From: Blautia sp. Marseille-P3201T
GTDB taxonomy: Bacteria; Bacillota; Clostridia; Lachnospirales; Lachnospiraceae
DNA: 64,000 nt
Direction: 5' to 3'
NCBI RefSeq assembly: GCF_900120295.1
Contig: NZ_LT635470.1
Span: 248,001 to 312,000 of the forward strand
The position numbers and the translations under genes are program-made. Below the pieces are notes generated by a model that did not search any database, was not told where the DNA came from, and saw only the letters and a list, made by a program, of their open reading frames with translations. Each line of letters starts with the position of its first letter. Position 1 is the first letter of the stretch. Positions 9,438 to 18,211 of the stretch are shown here, in pieces.

Positions 9438-11126
9438 TTAGTATTTATCTACATGAAGCAGTTCATGTGCTTTATCTTTTAATAAAGTATCATAAAGAGA
9501 GAGGATTAATGGATTTTCATCTGCTTTTCGGATACTGGTCACATGGTCTGCCTGATACAGTCCGTCACGGCGGGCTGATTTGGTACGGTCACCGGCTCTT
9601 GGAGGCTGTCCGCCGCCCATGATACATCCTCTGCGGCATGCCATGATTTCAATAATATGGTAATGCTTTCTTCCGTTTTTCACATCTTCCATAACAGTCT
9701 GTGCATTGGCAAGTCCGCTGGCAACGCAGACATTCAAATCTGTACCTTTATAATTTACAGTAAACTCTTTAATTCCCTCATCACCACGAGCGCCTGCTTC
9801 CGCAATGGCATCCATAGTCGCTTTATTATGGTCGTCAGCAAGACGGCGAAGCATAGCTTCTGTAACACCGCCGGTTACGCCGAAGATAGCACCTGCACCG
9901 GAACCAAATCCAAATGGCATATCGCAGGCCTCTGTTTCCTGAGATGCAAAATCAATACCGGAATTGTTGATCATACGGATGATTTCCGTAGTGGTCAGTA
10001 CAATATCTGTATCCTGTTCTCCGTGCGTAAAATTATTGGAGCGCAGAATTTCCATTTTCTTTGCTGTACATGGCATAATAGAAACCACAAAAGTCTTTTT
10101 GCCCTGATTTTTTTCCGGGTTTTTATAGTACTCCTTAATAACTGCTGAGAACATTCCCTGTGGGGAACGGCAGGTAGATAAATTATCTTTAAATTCAGGA
10201 TACTGATCACATACAAATTTGACCCAGGCAGGACAGCAGGAAGTCAGCAGAGGCAGTTTTTCATTCTTTTCTACACGATTTAAAAATTCCTTGGACTCTT
10301 CCATGATGGTGAGGTCTGCTGCAAAAGTAGTATCGTAAACTTCATCAAAGCCCATACGGTGAAGAACAGCTACCAGTTTGCCCATAACACTGTGTCCTTT
10401 TGTCAATCCAAAAGCATCACCGACAGCTACACGGACAGCAGGAGCAACTTGTGCTACAACTCGTGTATTTGGATCATTGATAGCGTCCCAAACTTCATCC
10501 ATATTGGTGCGAATGCTGATTGCACCGGTAGGACAGAATACACGGCACTGCCCGCAGCTTACACAGTCTGTTTCAGAAAGCGGTTTATCAAAGGCAGGTG
10601 TAACCATGGCATCTGTACCACGATGAGTAAAGCCTAATACCTCCAATCCCTGAAGCTCACGGCAAGCTCGAACACAGTTTCCGCAGAGAATACATTTATT
10701 CGGGTCACGAATAAGTGCAGGAGAGCTTGTGTCTAAAGGTCTTTCCTCTCTGGTATTCTGGAAACGAACAGTAGTAATATTCATTCTGTGAGCCAGTTCC
10801 TGTAATTTACATTCGCCGCTTTTCACACAAGTAGTACAGTCACGGCAGTGTGCAGAAAGGAGCAGCTCAACAATCATTTTACGATATTTTTTAATTCTTC
10901 CGGAATTGGTGTAAATTACCATGCCGTCTCTTGGTTCCTCTGAACAGGAAGCAAAAGTGCGTCCTCTGTCATCTTCTACCGTACATAAGCGACAGGCGCC
11001 AAAGGTGGACAGTTCAGAGTGATAGCAAAGTGTAGGTAAATCAATACCGGCTTTTCGAATGACAGAAAGTACATTTTTTTCATCGGTAAATTCTACTTTT
11101 CTGCCGTCTATTGTCATAAATCCCAT
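9438..11126 (-). CDS. hydA: [FeFe] hydrogenase catalytic subunit HydA (bifurcating type)
   Basis: The 562-residue catalytic subunit reduces protons to H2 (or the reverse) at the H-cluster. Domains in order: an N-terminal [2Fe-2S] ferredoxin-like domain, a His-Cys3 cluster region (near HCRDCTTC), two [4Fe-4S] clusters (CILCGNC, CVSCGQC), then the H-cluster domain with TSCCPAW (about 295), MPCTAKKME (about 351) and MACRRGCIMGGGQP (about 495). The start at 11126 is chosen because AGGAGGG is seven bases away; the ATG six bases earlier touches it. It follows hydB by 11 bases. Clustering with NuoF- and NuoE-like subunits indicates the NADH/ferredoxin electron-bifurcating group A3 enzyme. Confidence 0.95.
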   Translation of the reverse strand: MGFMTIDGRKVEFTDEKNVLSVIRKAGIDLPTLCYHSELSTFGACRLCTVEDDRGRTFASCSEEPRDGMVIYTNSGRIKKYRKMIVELLLSAHCRDCTTCVKSGECKLQELAHRMNITTVRFQNTREERPLDTSSPALIRDPNKCILCGNCVRACRELQGLEVLGFTHRGTDAMVTPAFDKPLSETDCVSCGQCRVFCPTGAISIRTNMDEVWDAINDPNTRVVAQVAPAVRVAVGDAFGLTKGHSVMGKLVAVLHRMGFDEVYDTTFAADLTIMEESKEFLNRVEKNEKLPLLTSCCPAWVKFVCDQYPEFKDNLSTCRSPQGMFSAVIKEYYKNPEKNQGKKTFVVSIMPCTAKKMEILRSNNFTHGEQDTDIVLTTTEIIRMINNSGIDFASQETEACDMPFGFGSGAGAIFGVTGGVTEAMLRRLADDHNKATMDAIAEAGARGDEGIKEFTVNYKGTDLNVCVASGLANAQTVMEDVKNGRKHYHIIEIMACRRGCIMGGGQPPRAGDRTKSARRDGLYQADHVTSIRKADENPLILSLYDTLLKDKAHELLHVDKY

Positions 11127-11137
11127 AATCATCCCTC

Positions 11138-13012
11138 CTAATATTCAACATAAACTGCATCAAATGCACAGTTATCACGGCAAGAATCACATTTGATACA
11201 AAGATCCGGATTGATGTGGTAAGCTTCCTTGCGTACACCGGTAATTGCACCTACCGGACAGTTCTTTGCACATTTGCCACAGCCTTTACAAAATTCAGGA
11301 TTGATTACATATTTTCTCATGGCAGTACAGTTTTTGGCAGCACATTTATGATCTACGATATGCTCCTCATACTCTTTACGGAAAGTTTTTAAAGTACTGA
11401 TAACCGGAAGAGGAGCGCTTTTTCCGAGACCGCATAAAGCCATGTTTTTCACCATAGCAGCAAGTTCTTCCAGAGTGTCTAAATCTTCCAGCTTGCCTTC
11501 GCCATTTACAATTCTCTCCAGAATTTCCAGCATACGTTTTGTTCCTTCGCGGCATGGAACACATTTACCACAGGACTCTCTTTGGGTAAAGCTCATAAAG
11601 AAACGGGCAACTTCTACCATACAGGTGTTTTCATCCATGACAACAAGACCGCCGGAACCCATAATGGCATTGTATTTTTTTACGCTGTCAAAATCCAGCT
11701 CAACGTCAAGATGTTCTTTTGTCAGACATCCGCCGGAAGGACCGCCAATCTGAATGGCTTTAAAATCACCGCCGCCTTTGATGCCGCCGCCGATGTCATA
11801 GATAATCTCTCTTAAAGTAGTACCCATAGGCACTTCAATCAGCCCTGTATTTTCAATGGCACCGGTAATGGAGAAGGTCTTTGTTCCGGGACTTCCTTCT
11901 GTACCGATGGTTTTGAACCAGTCAGCGCCTTTTAATACAATTCCCGGTACATTGGCAAAGGTTTCTACATTATTTAAAACCGTAGGCTTTGCCCAAAGAC
12001 CTTTGTCAACAGTACGAGGCGGTTTTACACGAGGCATACCTCTGTCGCCTTCAATAGAAGCAGTAAGAGCAGAACCCTCGCCGCATACAAATGCTCCTGC
12101 ACCACGGTTGATGTGCATGTGGAACTGGAAATCCGTACCTAAAATATGGTCGCCTAAAAGCCCTTTTTCTTCCGCCTGTCGGATTGCCTTGCGAAGTCTT
12201 GCAACGGAAAGAGGATATTCGGCACGAACATAAATATAACCATTTTGAGCGCCTGTTGCGTAAGCGGCAATAGTCATACCTTCAATCAGACGGTATGGGT
12301 CGCCTTCCATAACACTGCCGTCCATGAAAGCGCCGGGGTCGCCTTCGTCTCCGTTACATACCACAAAATGTTCCGCTACATCCTTGTGAGCTGCAACCTG
12401 TTTCCATTTGCGTCCCGTAGGGAAGCCGCCGCCTCCTCTTCCGCGAAGTTTGGATTTATCTACTTCATCTAAAACTTCTTCCGGAGTCATGTCAAAAAGT
12501 GCTTTTGATAAAGCTTCATAACCACCGGAAGCAATATATTCATCAAGAGACTCTGCATCAAACTTACCGCAGTTTTCCAATGCAATACGAGTTTGTTTTG
12601 CAATAAAAGGAATTTCATCAGGAGTAGGGTAAGATTTACCGCCTTTTTTATAGAAGAGGCGTTCTACAGGTTCCTGATTTAAAACTGTGCGCTGGAAAAT
12701 TTCAGCACAGTCTTCTTCCTGTACTTTTACATACTGATAGTGATAAGGTTCAATGCGTACCAAAGGTCCCAGTTCACAAATTCCCTGACATCCTGTTTTT
12801 ACTGTGCCGATATGTGGAACATCTTTCTGGAATTCTACAGAAACACCTTCTAAGTCCTGACAAAGATCTAACATTTTCTGATAAATTTTTTCAGAACCGG
12901 AGGCTACACAGCCGGTTCCTGCACAGACTAAAATACGACATTTATAAGAAGCCAGTTCTTCACATGCTGCTTCTCTTTCTTTTAATAAAGCTTCTCTGCT
13001 TTCAATGATCAT
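11138..13012 (-). CDS. hydB: Bifurcating hydrogenase subunit HydB (NuoF-like)
   Basis: This 624-residue subunit carries the FMN and NADH sites. An N-terminal thioredoxin-like [2Fe-2S] domain (about 1-110) is followed by the NuoF core with GRGGGGFPTGRKW (NADH/FMN) and a [4Fe-4S] ligand set ESCGKCVPC, then a C-terminal pair of [4Fe-4S] motifs (CKGCGKCAKNCPVG and CIKCDSCRDNC). That layout is typical of HydB from electron-bifurcating hydrogenases. Its ATG overlaps the hydC stop (ATGA, 13012-13009). It supplies the exchange of electrons between NADH, ferredoxin and the H-cluster subunit. Confidence 0.95.
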   Translation of the reverse strand: MIIESREALLKEREAACEELASYKCRILVCAGTGCVASGSEKIYQKMLDLCQDLEGVSVEFQKDVPHIGTVKTGCQGICELGPLVRIEPYHYQYVKVQEEDCAEIFQRTVLNQEPVERLFYKKGGKSYPTPDEIPFIAKQTRIALENCGKFDAESLDEYIASGGYEALSKALFDMTPEEVLDEVDKSKLRGRGGGGFPTGRKWKQVAAHKDVAEHFVVCNGDEGDPGAFMDGSVMEGDPYRLIEGMTIAAYATGAQNGYIYVRAEYPLSVARLRKAIRQAEEKGLLGDHILGTDFQFHMHINRGAGAFVCGEGSALTASIEGDRGMPRVKPPRTVDKGLWAKPTVLNNVETFANVPGIVLKGADWFKTIGTEGSPGTKTFSITGAIENTGLIEVPMGTTLREIIYDIGGGIKGGGDFKAIQIGGPSGGCLTKEHLDVELDFDSVKKYNAIMGSGGLVVMDENTCMVEVARFFMSFTQRESCGKCVPCREGTKRMLEILERIVNGEGKLEDLDTLEELAAMVKNMALCGLGKSAPLPVISTLKTFRKEYEEHIVDHKCAAKNCTAMRKYVINPEFCKGCGKCAKNCPVGAITGVRKEAYHINPDLCIKCDSCRDNCAFDAVYVEY

Positions 13013-13488
13013 ACATTATCACCTCTCAGTTCTGCAATTAAATCCAGAGCTTTTTCCGGCGTCATGGAAGGATAAACTTCGTTATTTACTGTCATGGTAG
13101 GTGCTAATCCGCAGGCACCGAGACAGGAAACAGTTTCTACAGTAAAAAGCATATCATCTGTAGTATGCTTTTTCTTACTAAGTCCCAGCTCTTTTTGAAG
13201 AGCTTCCAGAATAGGAATAGATTTGCGGACATGACAGGCAGTCCCGTCACAAACTTTAATTATGTATTTTCCTTTTGGCTCAAAAGAAAAATTTTCATAG
13301 AAAGTTGCTACACTGTAGGCTTTTGCCTCACGTACTCCGATTTCTTTCGCAACATAAGTCAGCAGTTCTCCTGGCAGATAGCGATATTCTGCCTGAATAT
13401 CCTGCATAATGGGAATTAATGAACTTGCTTTACGGCCATAAAATTCGATGATTTCATCGGTTTTTTCATAGTAACTTTGGTCAAGCAT
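13009..13488 (-). CDS. hydC: Bifurcating hydrogenase subunit HydC (NuoE-like)
   Basis: A 159-residue thioredoxin-fold [2Fe-2S] protein, the first gene of the hydCBA operon. Ligand cysteines are visible in CDGTACHVR and CLGACGLAP. The start at 13488 (MLDQ) is preferred over the longer frame from 13545 because AGGAGG lies just upstream; the longer form would add 19 residues unlike the family. Overlaps hydB by four bases. Confidence 0.93.
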   Translation of the reverse strand: MLDQSYYEKTDEIIEFYGRKASSLIPIMQDIQAEYRYLPGELLTYVAKEIGVREAKAYSVATFYENFSFEPKGKYIIKVCDGTACHVRKSIPILEALQKELGLSKKKHTTDDMLFTVETVSCLGACGLAPTMTVNNEVYPSMTPEKALDLIAELRGDNV

Positions 13489-13562
13489 GCTTTGATACCT
13501 CCTCCTAATAGTCAAATACGCAGCCAAAGGGAAATAAACCTTCACTTTGCGAAGCTATTTTT

Positions 13563-13591
13563 ATTATACTTGATATGTATAAAATCTACAA
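13563..13591 (-). promoter_or_regulatory. Candidate hydCBA promoter
   Basis: On the minus strand a perfect TATAAT (13568-13563) lies 17 bases from a weak -35 TTGTAG (13591-13586). The transcript would have a leader of about 65 bases before hydC. Confidence 0.45.
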
Positions 13592-13709
13592 TCATTTTCT
13601 GTTATAAAAACAAAAAATGTACAATTTATATATACAAATCCCCTCAAGGTATGGGGGAAACTTTACAATTCACCAGATTGATGATAAGATAAAAAAAAGG
13701 AGGCGTAAT

Positions 13710-16001
13710 ATGTCTGGGGAATTATATAATTTAATGGATTGGCAAAAGATAGAGGCTCTTGTTTATTCAGAGGAAAGTGAGCCGCAGAAAACACTTGGAG
13801 CAAAAATTACAAAAAATGGTATTCTGTTTCAATGTTTTTTTCCGGGGGCACGGAAAGTAAAGCTTCTTTTTGGAAAAAAGAAACGGGAATATAAGATGGA
13901 GATGCAGGATGAAGCAGGATTTTTTGCTTGCCTGATACCAGAAAAACAGATTTTAAACTATGAATATCAAGTGCTGTGGGAAAATGGTGAGAAAAAGGTA
14001 ATACAGGATCCCTATTATTTTGAAAGTCAGATTACAAAAGAAGAAGAAAAAAAGTTCCGTGCTGGAATTTGTTATGACATATATGAAAAATTAGGAGCAC
14101 ATTATCAAAAGATAAAAGGAGTCTGGGGTGTACATTTTGCAGTCTGGGCGCCTAATGCATTGCGTGTCAGTGTAGTGGGGGATTTTAATCATTGGGATGG
14201 CAGAATACATCAGATGAACCGGCTTTCCCAGTCAGGGATTTTTGAGTTGTTCATTCCCGGTGTAAAACCTTTGGATTTATACAAATATGAAATTAAGACA
14301 AAAGATTTGAGAGTATTTTTAAAATCAGATCCTTATGCAAATCAGGCAGAAGTTCGTCCATGTAATGCTTCTGTAGTAACAGACTTATCCAATTATCAAT
14401 GGGAAGATAAATTGTGGATGAAGAAAAGAAATAAGCTTCACGCAGAGAATAAACCACTTTCTGTATATGAAGTACATTTAGGCTCATGGAAAAAATCGGA
14501 AGACGGCAGAGAATTTTATAATTACCGGGAACTGGCGAAAATGCTGTGTGAATACGTGAAAGAGATGGGATATACCCATGTAGAATTACTTCCGGTTATG
14601 GAACATCCTTTAGATGAGTCATGGGGCTATCAGGTGACGGGATATTATGCGCCCACCAGCCGTTATGGAAATTGTGAGGATTTCATGTATTTTGTGGATT
14701 ATATGCACCGCAATGATATTGGCGTGATTTTAGACTGGGTTCCGGCACATTTTCCAAAAGACGATTTTGCGTTGGCTGGATTTGACGGTACACCTCTTTA
14801 CGAGTATGCCCAGCCGGATAAGGCAGAACATCCCCACTGGGGAACTCTGGTGTTTGATTATGCCAGTCCTGAAGTGAAAAATTTCCTTATATCCAATGCT
14901 TTGTTCTGGGCAGAAAAATACCATGTAGATGGTATTCGTATGGATGCTGTGGCATCTATGCTCTATCTGGATTACGGCAGGCAGGAGGGGCAGTGGCAGC
15001 CCAATATTTATGGCGGTAATGAAAATCTGGAAGCAGTAGAATTTTTAAAACATTTGAATTCTATTTTTAAAAAGAAATATCCCGATGCACTTTTAATTGC
15101 AGAGGAGTCTACAGCCTGGCCGGCAGTTACAGGTGATTTAGATGATAATGGTTTGGGATTTGACAGAAAATGGAATATGGGATGGCAGAATGATTTTCTG
15201 GATTATATGGGCAAAGATCCGATTTTCAGAAGCGGTGTTCATGATGAGCTGACTTTTAGTATGTTGTATGCATATAGTGAAAAATTCTTGCTTAGTTTTT
15301 CCCATGATGAAGTAGTACATGGAAAAGGTTCTTTCCTTAATAAAATGCCTGGCGAAAAGGACAGAAAACTGGCAAATTTGCGGGCTGCTTATGGTTTCTG
15401 GATGACACATCCTGGCAAAAAGCTTTTGTTTATGGGACAGGATTTTGCTCAGGAAAAAGAATGGTCTGAAAAGTCCTCCTTGGATTGGGAACTGTTAAAT
15501 GAAAAAGAACATAAGCAGATGCAGGATTATGTAAAAGCATTATTGAAACTTTATAAGGATTATCCGGCATTATATGAATATGACGATACTCCTGATGGTT
15601 TTGAATGGATTAATCATATAGAAGCAGAAAAGAATATGCTTACATTCCTTAGAAAAGGTGAGAAAAAATCAGATACATTAGTAGTTGTATGTAATTTTTC
15701 TGATTTGGTATATGAAGATTATGTTATGGGTGTTCCTTATGCAGGAGAATATAAAGAAATTTTTAACAGTGATGAGATTATTTTTGGTGGAACAGGTATA
15801 AAAAATACAAAAATCCTGAAATCCCGCAAGGCAGAGCAGGATGAAAGACCTTATTCCATAAAAATTCAGGCAGCACCTCTTTCTGTACAGATTTTTTCTA
15901 TCAGAGAATGCAGTGAAAAGGTTATAAAAGAGTCTAAAATACGTAAAGAATTGGAACAGAAAATAAAAGAAGAACACATAAAAGAGGAAAATAGAATATG
16001 A
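13710..16001 (+). CDS. glgB: 1,4-alpha-glucan branching enzyme
   Basis: GlgB (763 residues) introduces alpha-1,6 branches into glycogen. An N-terminal carbohydrate-binding/early-set region precedes the GH13 barrel. EVHLGSW marks the barrel start, VDGIRMDAV contains the nucleophile aspartate, LLIAEEST the acid glutamate and SHDEVVHG the third conserved region. The start at 13710 has AAGGAGG upstream; the frame continues to 13617 but without a site. The last 30 residues are a charged Lys/Glu tail. It is the only glycogen gene in the window and overlaps mscS by four bases. Confidence 0.94.
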   Translation: MSGELYNLMDWQKIEALVYSEESEPQKTLGAKITKNGILFQCFFPGARKVKLLFGKKKREYKMEMQDEAGFFACLIPEKQILNYEYQVLWENGEKKVIQDPYYFESQITKEEEKKFRAGICYDIYEKLGAHYQKIKGVWGVHFAVWAPNALRVSVVGDFNHWDGRIHQMNRLSQSGIFELFIPGVKPLDLYKYEIKTKDLRVFLKSDPYANQAEVRPCNASVVTDLSNYQWEDKLWMKKRNKLHAENKPLSVYEVHLGSWKKSEDGREFYNYRELAKMLCEYVKEMGYTHVELLPVMEHPLDESWGYQVTGYYAPTSRYGNCEDFMYFVDYMHRNDIGVILDWVPAHFPKDDFALAGFDGTPLYEYAQPDKAEHPHWGTLVFDYASPEVKNFLISNALFWAEKYHVDGIRMDAVASMLYLDYGRQEGQWQPNIYGGNENLEAVEFLKHLNSIFKKKYPDALLIAEESTAWPAVTGDLDDNGLGFDRKWNMGWQNDFLDYMGKDPIFRSGVHDELTFSMLYAYSEKFLLSFSHDEVVHGKGSFLNKMPGEKDRKLANLRAAYGFWMTHPGKKLLFMGQDFAQEKEWSEKSSLDWELLNEKEHKQMQDYVKALLKLYKDYPALYEYDDTPDGFEWINHIEAEKNMLTFLRKGEKKSDTLVVVCNFSDLVYEDYVMGVPYAGEYKEIFNSDEIIFGGTGIKNTKILKSRKAEQDERPYSIKIQAAPLSVQIFSIRECSEKVIKESKIRKELEQKIKEEHIKEENRI

Positions 16002-16882
16002 GAATTATCTTGACAGATGCATTAACAGAACCACTGGAAATTGCAGGGGTTGAAGAATTTTTCAGGCAATATCTCACATGGGAATATTGGAGTCAGAAGC
16101 TGCCGTTAATTGGAAGTTTCGCAGGGAGAGTTTTGCTGGCAATTCTGGTCTATGTAGTTGCCAGTAAAATTATTCATAAGCTTTGCAAGCTGATTGTGGC
16201 ATCCATGAACAGAGCAAATGCAGATACAGGTGTCACACAATTTGTGTCTTCCTTTGCAAAAGCAGCTATGTACTTTTTCCTGATTGTTTCCATTGCTACC
16301 AGCTTTGGGGTGAAAGAGTCTTCCATTGCTGCACTTTTGGCATCCAGTGGTGTTGCGATTGGTCTTGCTCTGCAGGGGGGATTGTCAAACCTTGCAGGAG
16401 GAGTGATTATACTGATTTTAAGACCATTTGTAATCGGAGATTATATTATTGAAAATTCAGGAAATCAAGAGGGGACAGTTGTGAAAATTGACCTTTTTTA
16501 TACAACTTTATCAACTGTGGACAACAGAAGAATTACCGTTCCCAACGGAACCCTGACAAACTCCAGTATCGTTAATGTAACCGCAAAGGATAACCGCAAG
16601 TTAGAAATTAAAGTGGGAATTTCTTATCAGGCAGATTTAAAAAAAGCAAAGAAAATTTTAGAAACATTACTTCACGAGGATGCCAGTATCATGTCAGATC
16701 AGGAAATGCAGGTGTTTGTAGATGAACTGGCAGCAGACAGTGTGATTTTAGGACTTCGGGCATGGGTAAAGACAGAGGAATACTGGGCTACAAAATGGCG
16801 TTTGAATGAAAAAATCAAGCTCACCTTTGATGAACAGGGAATTGAAATTCCATTTCCTCAGTTGGATGTGCATATTAAATAA
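15998..16882 (+). CDS. Small-conductance mechanosensitive channel (MscS family)
   Basis: A 294-residue membrane channel that releases solutes on hypo-osmotic shock. Three predicted transmembrane helices: one at about 45-65, one at about 85-105, and the pore-lining glycine/alanine-rich helix at about 110-150 (SSGVAIGLALQGGLSNLAGG). The cytoplasmic beta domain follows, with PNGTLTNSSIVN. Its ATG overlaps the glgB stop (ATGA), so the two genes are probably translated together. An osmolyte or glycogen link is only suggested by position. Confidence 0.9.
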   Translation: MRIILTDALTEPLEIAGVEEFFRQYLTWEYWSQKLPLIGSFAGRVLLAILVYVVASKIIHKLCKLIVASMNRANADTGVTQFVSSFAKAAMYFFLIVSIATSFGVKESSIAALLASSGVAIGLALQGGLSNLAGGVIILILRPFVIGDYIIENSGNQEGTVVKIDLFYTTLSTVDNRRITVPNGTLTNSSIVNVTAKDNRKLEIKVGISYQADLKKAKKILETLLHEDASIMSDQEMQVFVDELAADSVILGLRAWVKTEEYWATKWRLNEKIKLTFDEQGIEIPFPQLDVHIK

Positions 16883-16997
16883 AGTTCATGAAGGAAAAAC
16901 TTTATAGAGAGTTTAGAGTTTTTAAGAATTAAGAAATATTATTTCTATTGTTTTGTGATAAAATACTATTATGACAACAATAGAAGGGAAGATGAAC

Positions 16998-17522
16998 ATG
17001 AAAACGCAGGTATTGTACAAGAGCAGAACCGGCAATACGGAAAAGCTGGCAAAAGCAATTTTTGAGGCTGTTCCCGGACAGTGTAAGGATATTGCACCTT
17101 TAGAAGGACAGACAGATTATGAAATGGGTGACATATATTTTATAGGATTTTGGACGGACAGAGGAAGCGCCAGCGTGGAGGTGTTGGATTATCTGAGCAG
17201 CCTTCAGGGAAAGAAGATTGCCTTATTCGGTACTTGTGGAATGGGAAATGATGTAGAATATTATAAAAAAATAGAAGAAAATATACGCGTCTTTATTGAA
17301 GATGATAATGAATATCTGGGCGCTTATATTTGTCAGGGAAAGATGCCGATTTCTGTGAGAGAGAAATATCTCAGTATGAAGACAAAGAAAAATGAAAAGA
17401 TGATAAATGCCATGCTTCGTAATTTTGATATGGCCATGCTTCATCCTGACACAAAGGATTTAGAAGGCGCCAAAGCCTTTGTAAAAAAAGTATTTGAAGA
17501 TATCAGGAAGGAAGAATTGTAG
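16998..17522 (+). CDS. Flavodoxin-like protein
   Basis: A 174-residue single-domain protein. The FMN phosphate loop is SRTGNTEK near the N-terminus, followed by the alternating beta/alpha pattern of flavodoxins (GDIYFIGFWTDRGSAS, KKIALFGTCG). The start at 16998 is chosen for its spacing from GAAGGGA; 16971 and 16992 are alternatives. Flavodoxin-like proteins of this size in gut Firmicutes include BilS, the proposed partner of the bilirubin reductase BilR, but I see no BilR gene here, so that function is not claimed. Confidence 0.8.
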   Translation: MKTQVLYKSRTGNTEKLAKAIFEAVPGQCKDIAPLEGQTDYEMGDIYFIGFWTDRGSASVEVLDYLSSLQGKKIALFGTCGMGNDVEYYKKIEENIRVFIEDDNEYLGAYICQGKMPISVREKYLSMKTKKNEKMINAMLRNFDMAMLHPDTKDLEGAKAFVKKVFEDIRKEEL

Positions 17523-17523
17523 T

Positions 17524-17940
17524 ATGAATAAAATAAGAGAAGCGTTTCAGCGATTTATGTGTGGAAGATATGGCAGTGATCGTTTAAATCAGGTTTTACT
17601 TATTGTTTTTCTGGTTTGTGCAGTATTAGATATTTTTGTGGATAATGTATATTTTAGTGTATTGCTTACTTCATGGGAATTTTTACTTATTATCGGTATT
17701 TATTTCCGTATGTTTTCCAGAAATGTTTCAAAGAGATATGCGGAAAACCAAAAGTATTTAATTTTTGAAAACAAGATACGCAGGTTTTTCGGAAAGACAA
17801 AATACATACAGCAGCAGAGAAAAGACTTTCACATTTATACTTGTCCCCAATGTAAACAGAAAATCCGTATTCCAAAAGGGAAAGGCAAGATTAGCGTAAG
17901 ATGTCCGAAATGTGGAGCAGAGTTTGTGAAAAACAGTTAA
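17524..17940 (+). CDS. Small membrane protein with C-terminal zinc ribbon
   Basis: A 138-residue protein starting one base after the flavodoxin gene ends. Two hydrophobic segments lie at about residues 20-55, then a basic region, then a zinc ribbon (CPQCKQKIRIP and CPKCGAEF) near the C-terminus. This form recalls bacterial zinc-ribbon membrane proteins of unknown role. The start at 17524 avoids an overlap of 29 bases. Function unknown; co-transcription with the flavodoxin is likely. Confidence 0.75.
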   Translation: MNKIREAFQRFMCGRYGSDRLNQVLLIVFLVCAVLDIFVDNVYFSVLLTSWEFLLIIGIYFRMFSRNVSKRYAENQKYLIFENKIRRFFGKTKYIQQQRKDFHIYTCPQCKQKIRIPKGKGKISVRCPKCGAEFVKNS

Positions 17941-17957
17941 AAAAACAGTTAAAAAAA

Positions 17958-17996
17958 CAGGAAAAGCACAGTTTTAGTGTTTTTCCTGTTTTTTTT
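17958..17996 (+). terminator. Strong rho-independent terminator
   Basis: Arms CAGGAAAAGCAC (17958-17969) and GTGTTTTTCCTG (17977-17988) pair over 12 bp with one G-U, a 7-base loop, and an eight-base T run. It closes the flavodoxin/zinc-ribbon operon. Confidence 0.92.
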
Positions 17997-18040
17997 GCGA
18001 AATTATGCTCCTTATATAAAGTTTATCCTCTAAATGGAAT

Positions 18041-18051
18041 TGGTTATACCA
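18041..18051. promoter_or_regulatory. FadR/GntR-type operator candidate, distal site
   Basis: TGGT-tat-ACCA is a perfect short palindrome with flanking AATTGGT and, ten bases on, ACCAATT. It has the t-GGT-N-ACC-a form bound by FadR-subfamily GntR regulators and lies about 90 bases upstream of the hypB -35 box. Confidence 0.5.
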
Positions 18052-18132
18052 GATACCAATTTAAAAAACAAGATGAAATATGGTGAAAAAAAGAGAAAAA
18101 CAGTATAAAATACATGAAAAATAGAAGTTATA

Positions 18133-18161
18133 TTGACAAAAAATCGTCATAATAATATAAT
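18133..18161 (+). promoter_or_regulatory. Consensus promoter of the hypB operon
   Basis: TTGACA (18133-18138), 17 bases, TATAAT (18156-18161): a perfect sigma-A promoter. The predicted start is about 10 bases upstream of a 17-base operator palindrome. Confidence 0.85.
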
Positions 18162-18177
18162 GTGAATAAAATAACAA

Positions 18178-18194
18178 AATTGGTACAACCAATT
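18178..18194. promoter_or_regulatory. FadR/GntR-type operator, proximal site
   Basis: AATTGGT-aca-ACCAATT is a perfect 7-bp inverted repeat with a 3-base centre, just after the predicted transcription start and before the hypB ribosome site. Its core TGGT-N3-ACCA is the same as the distal site. A repressor here would block initiation. A GntR-family regulator with an FCD-type C-terminus is encoded at 23919-24626. Confidence 0.65.
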
Positions 18195-18211
18195 AGAAGG
18201 GAGGGAATGAA

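Noticed and set aside
9657-10148. 163-residue ORF antisense to hydA
   Set aside because: It is opposite a strongly conserved catalytic subunit and has no start signals.
11856-12233. 125-residue ORF antisense to hydB
   Set aside because: It is a shadow of the NuoF-like core and has no supporting site.
16998-17522. Naming the flavodoxin bilS
   Set aside because: Fold and size fit, but there is no bilR neighbour and I cannot confirm family-specific residues.
17932-17958. Tandem AAAACAGTTAA units as a CRISPR-like or phase-variable repeat
   Set aside because: Only two to three short A-rich units at a stop codon; too few and too simple.
17901-18086. 61-residue ORF over the end of the zinc-ribbon gene
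   Set aside because: It is a shifted-frame shadow that runs through the terminator hairpin.
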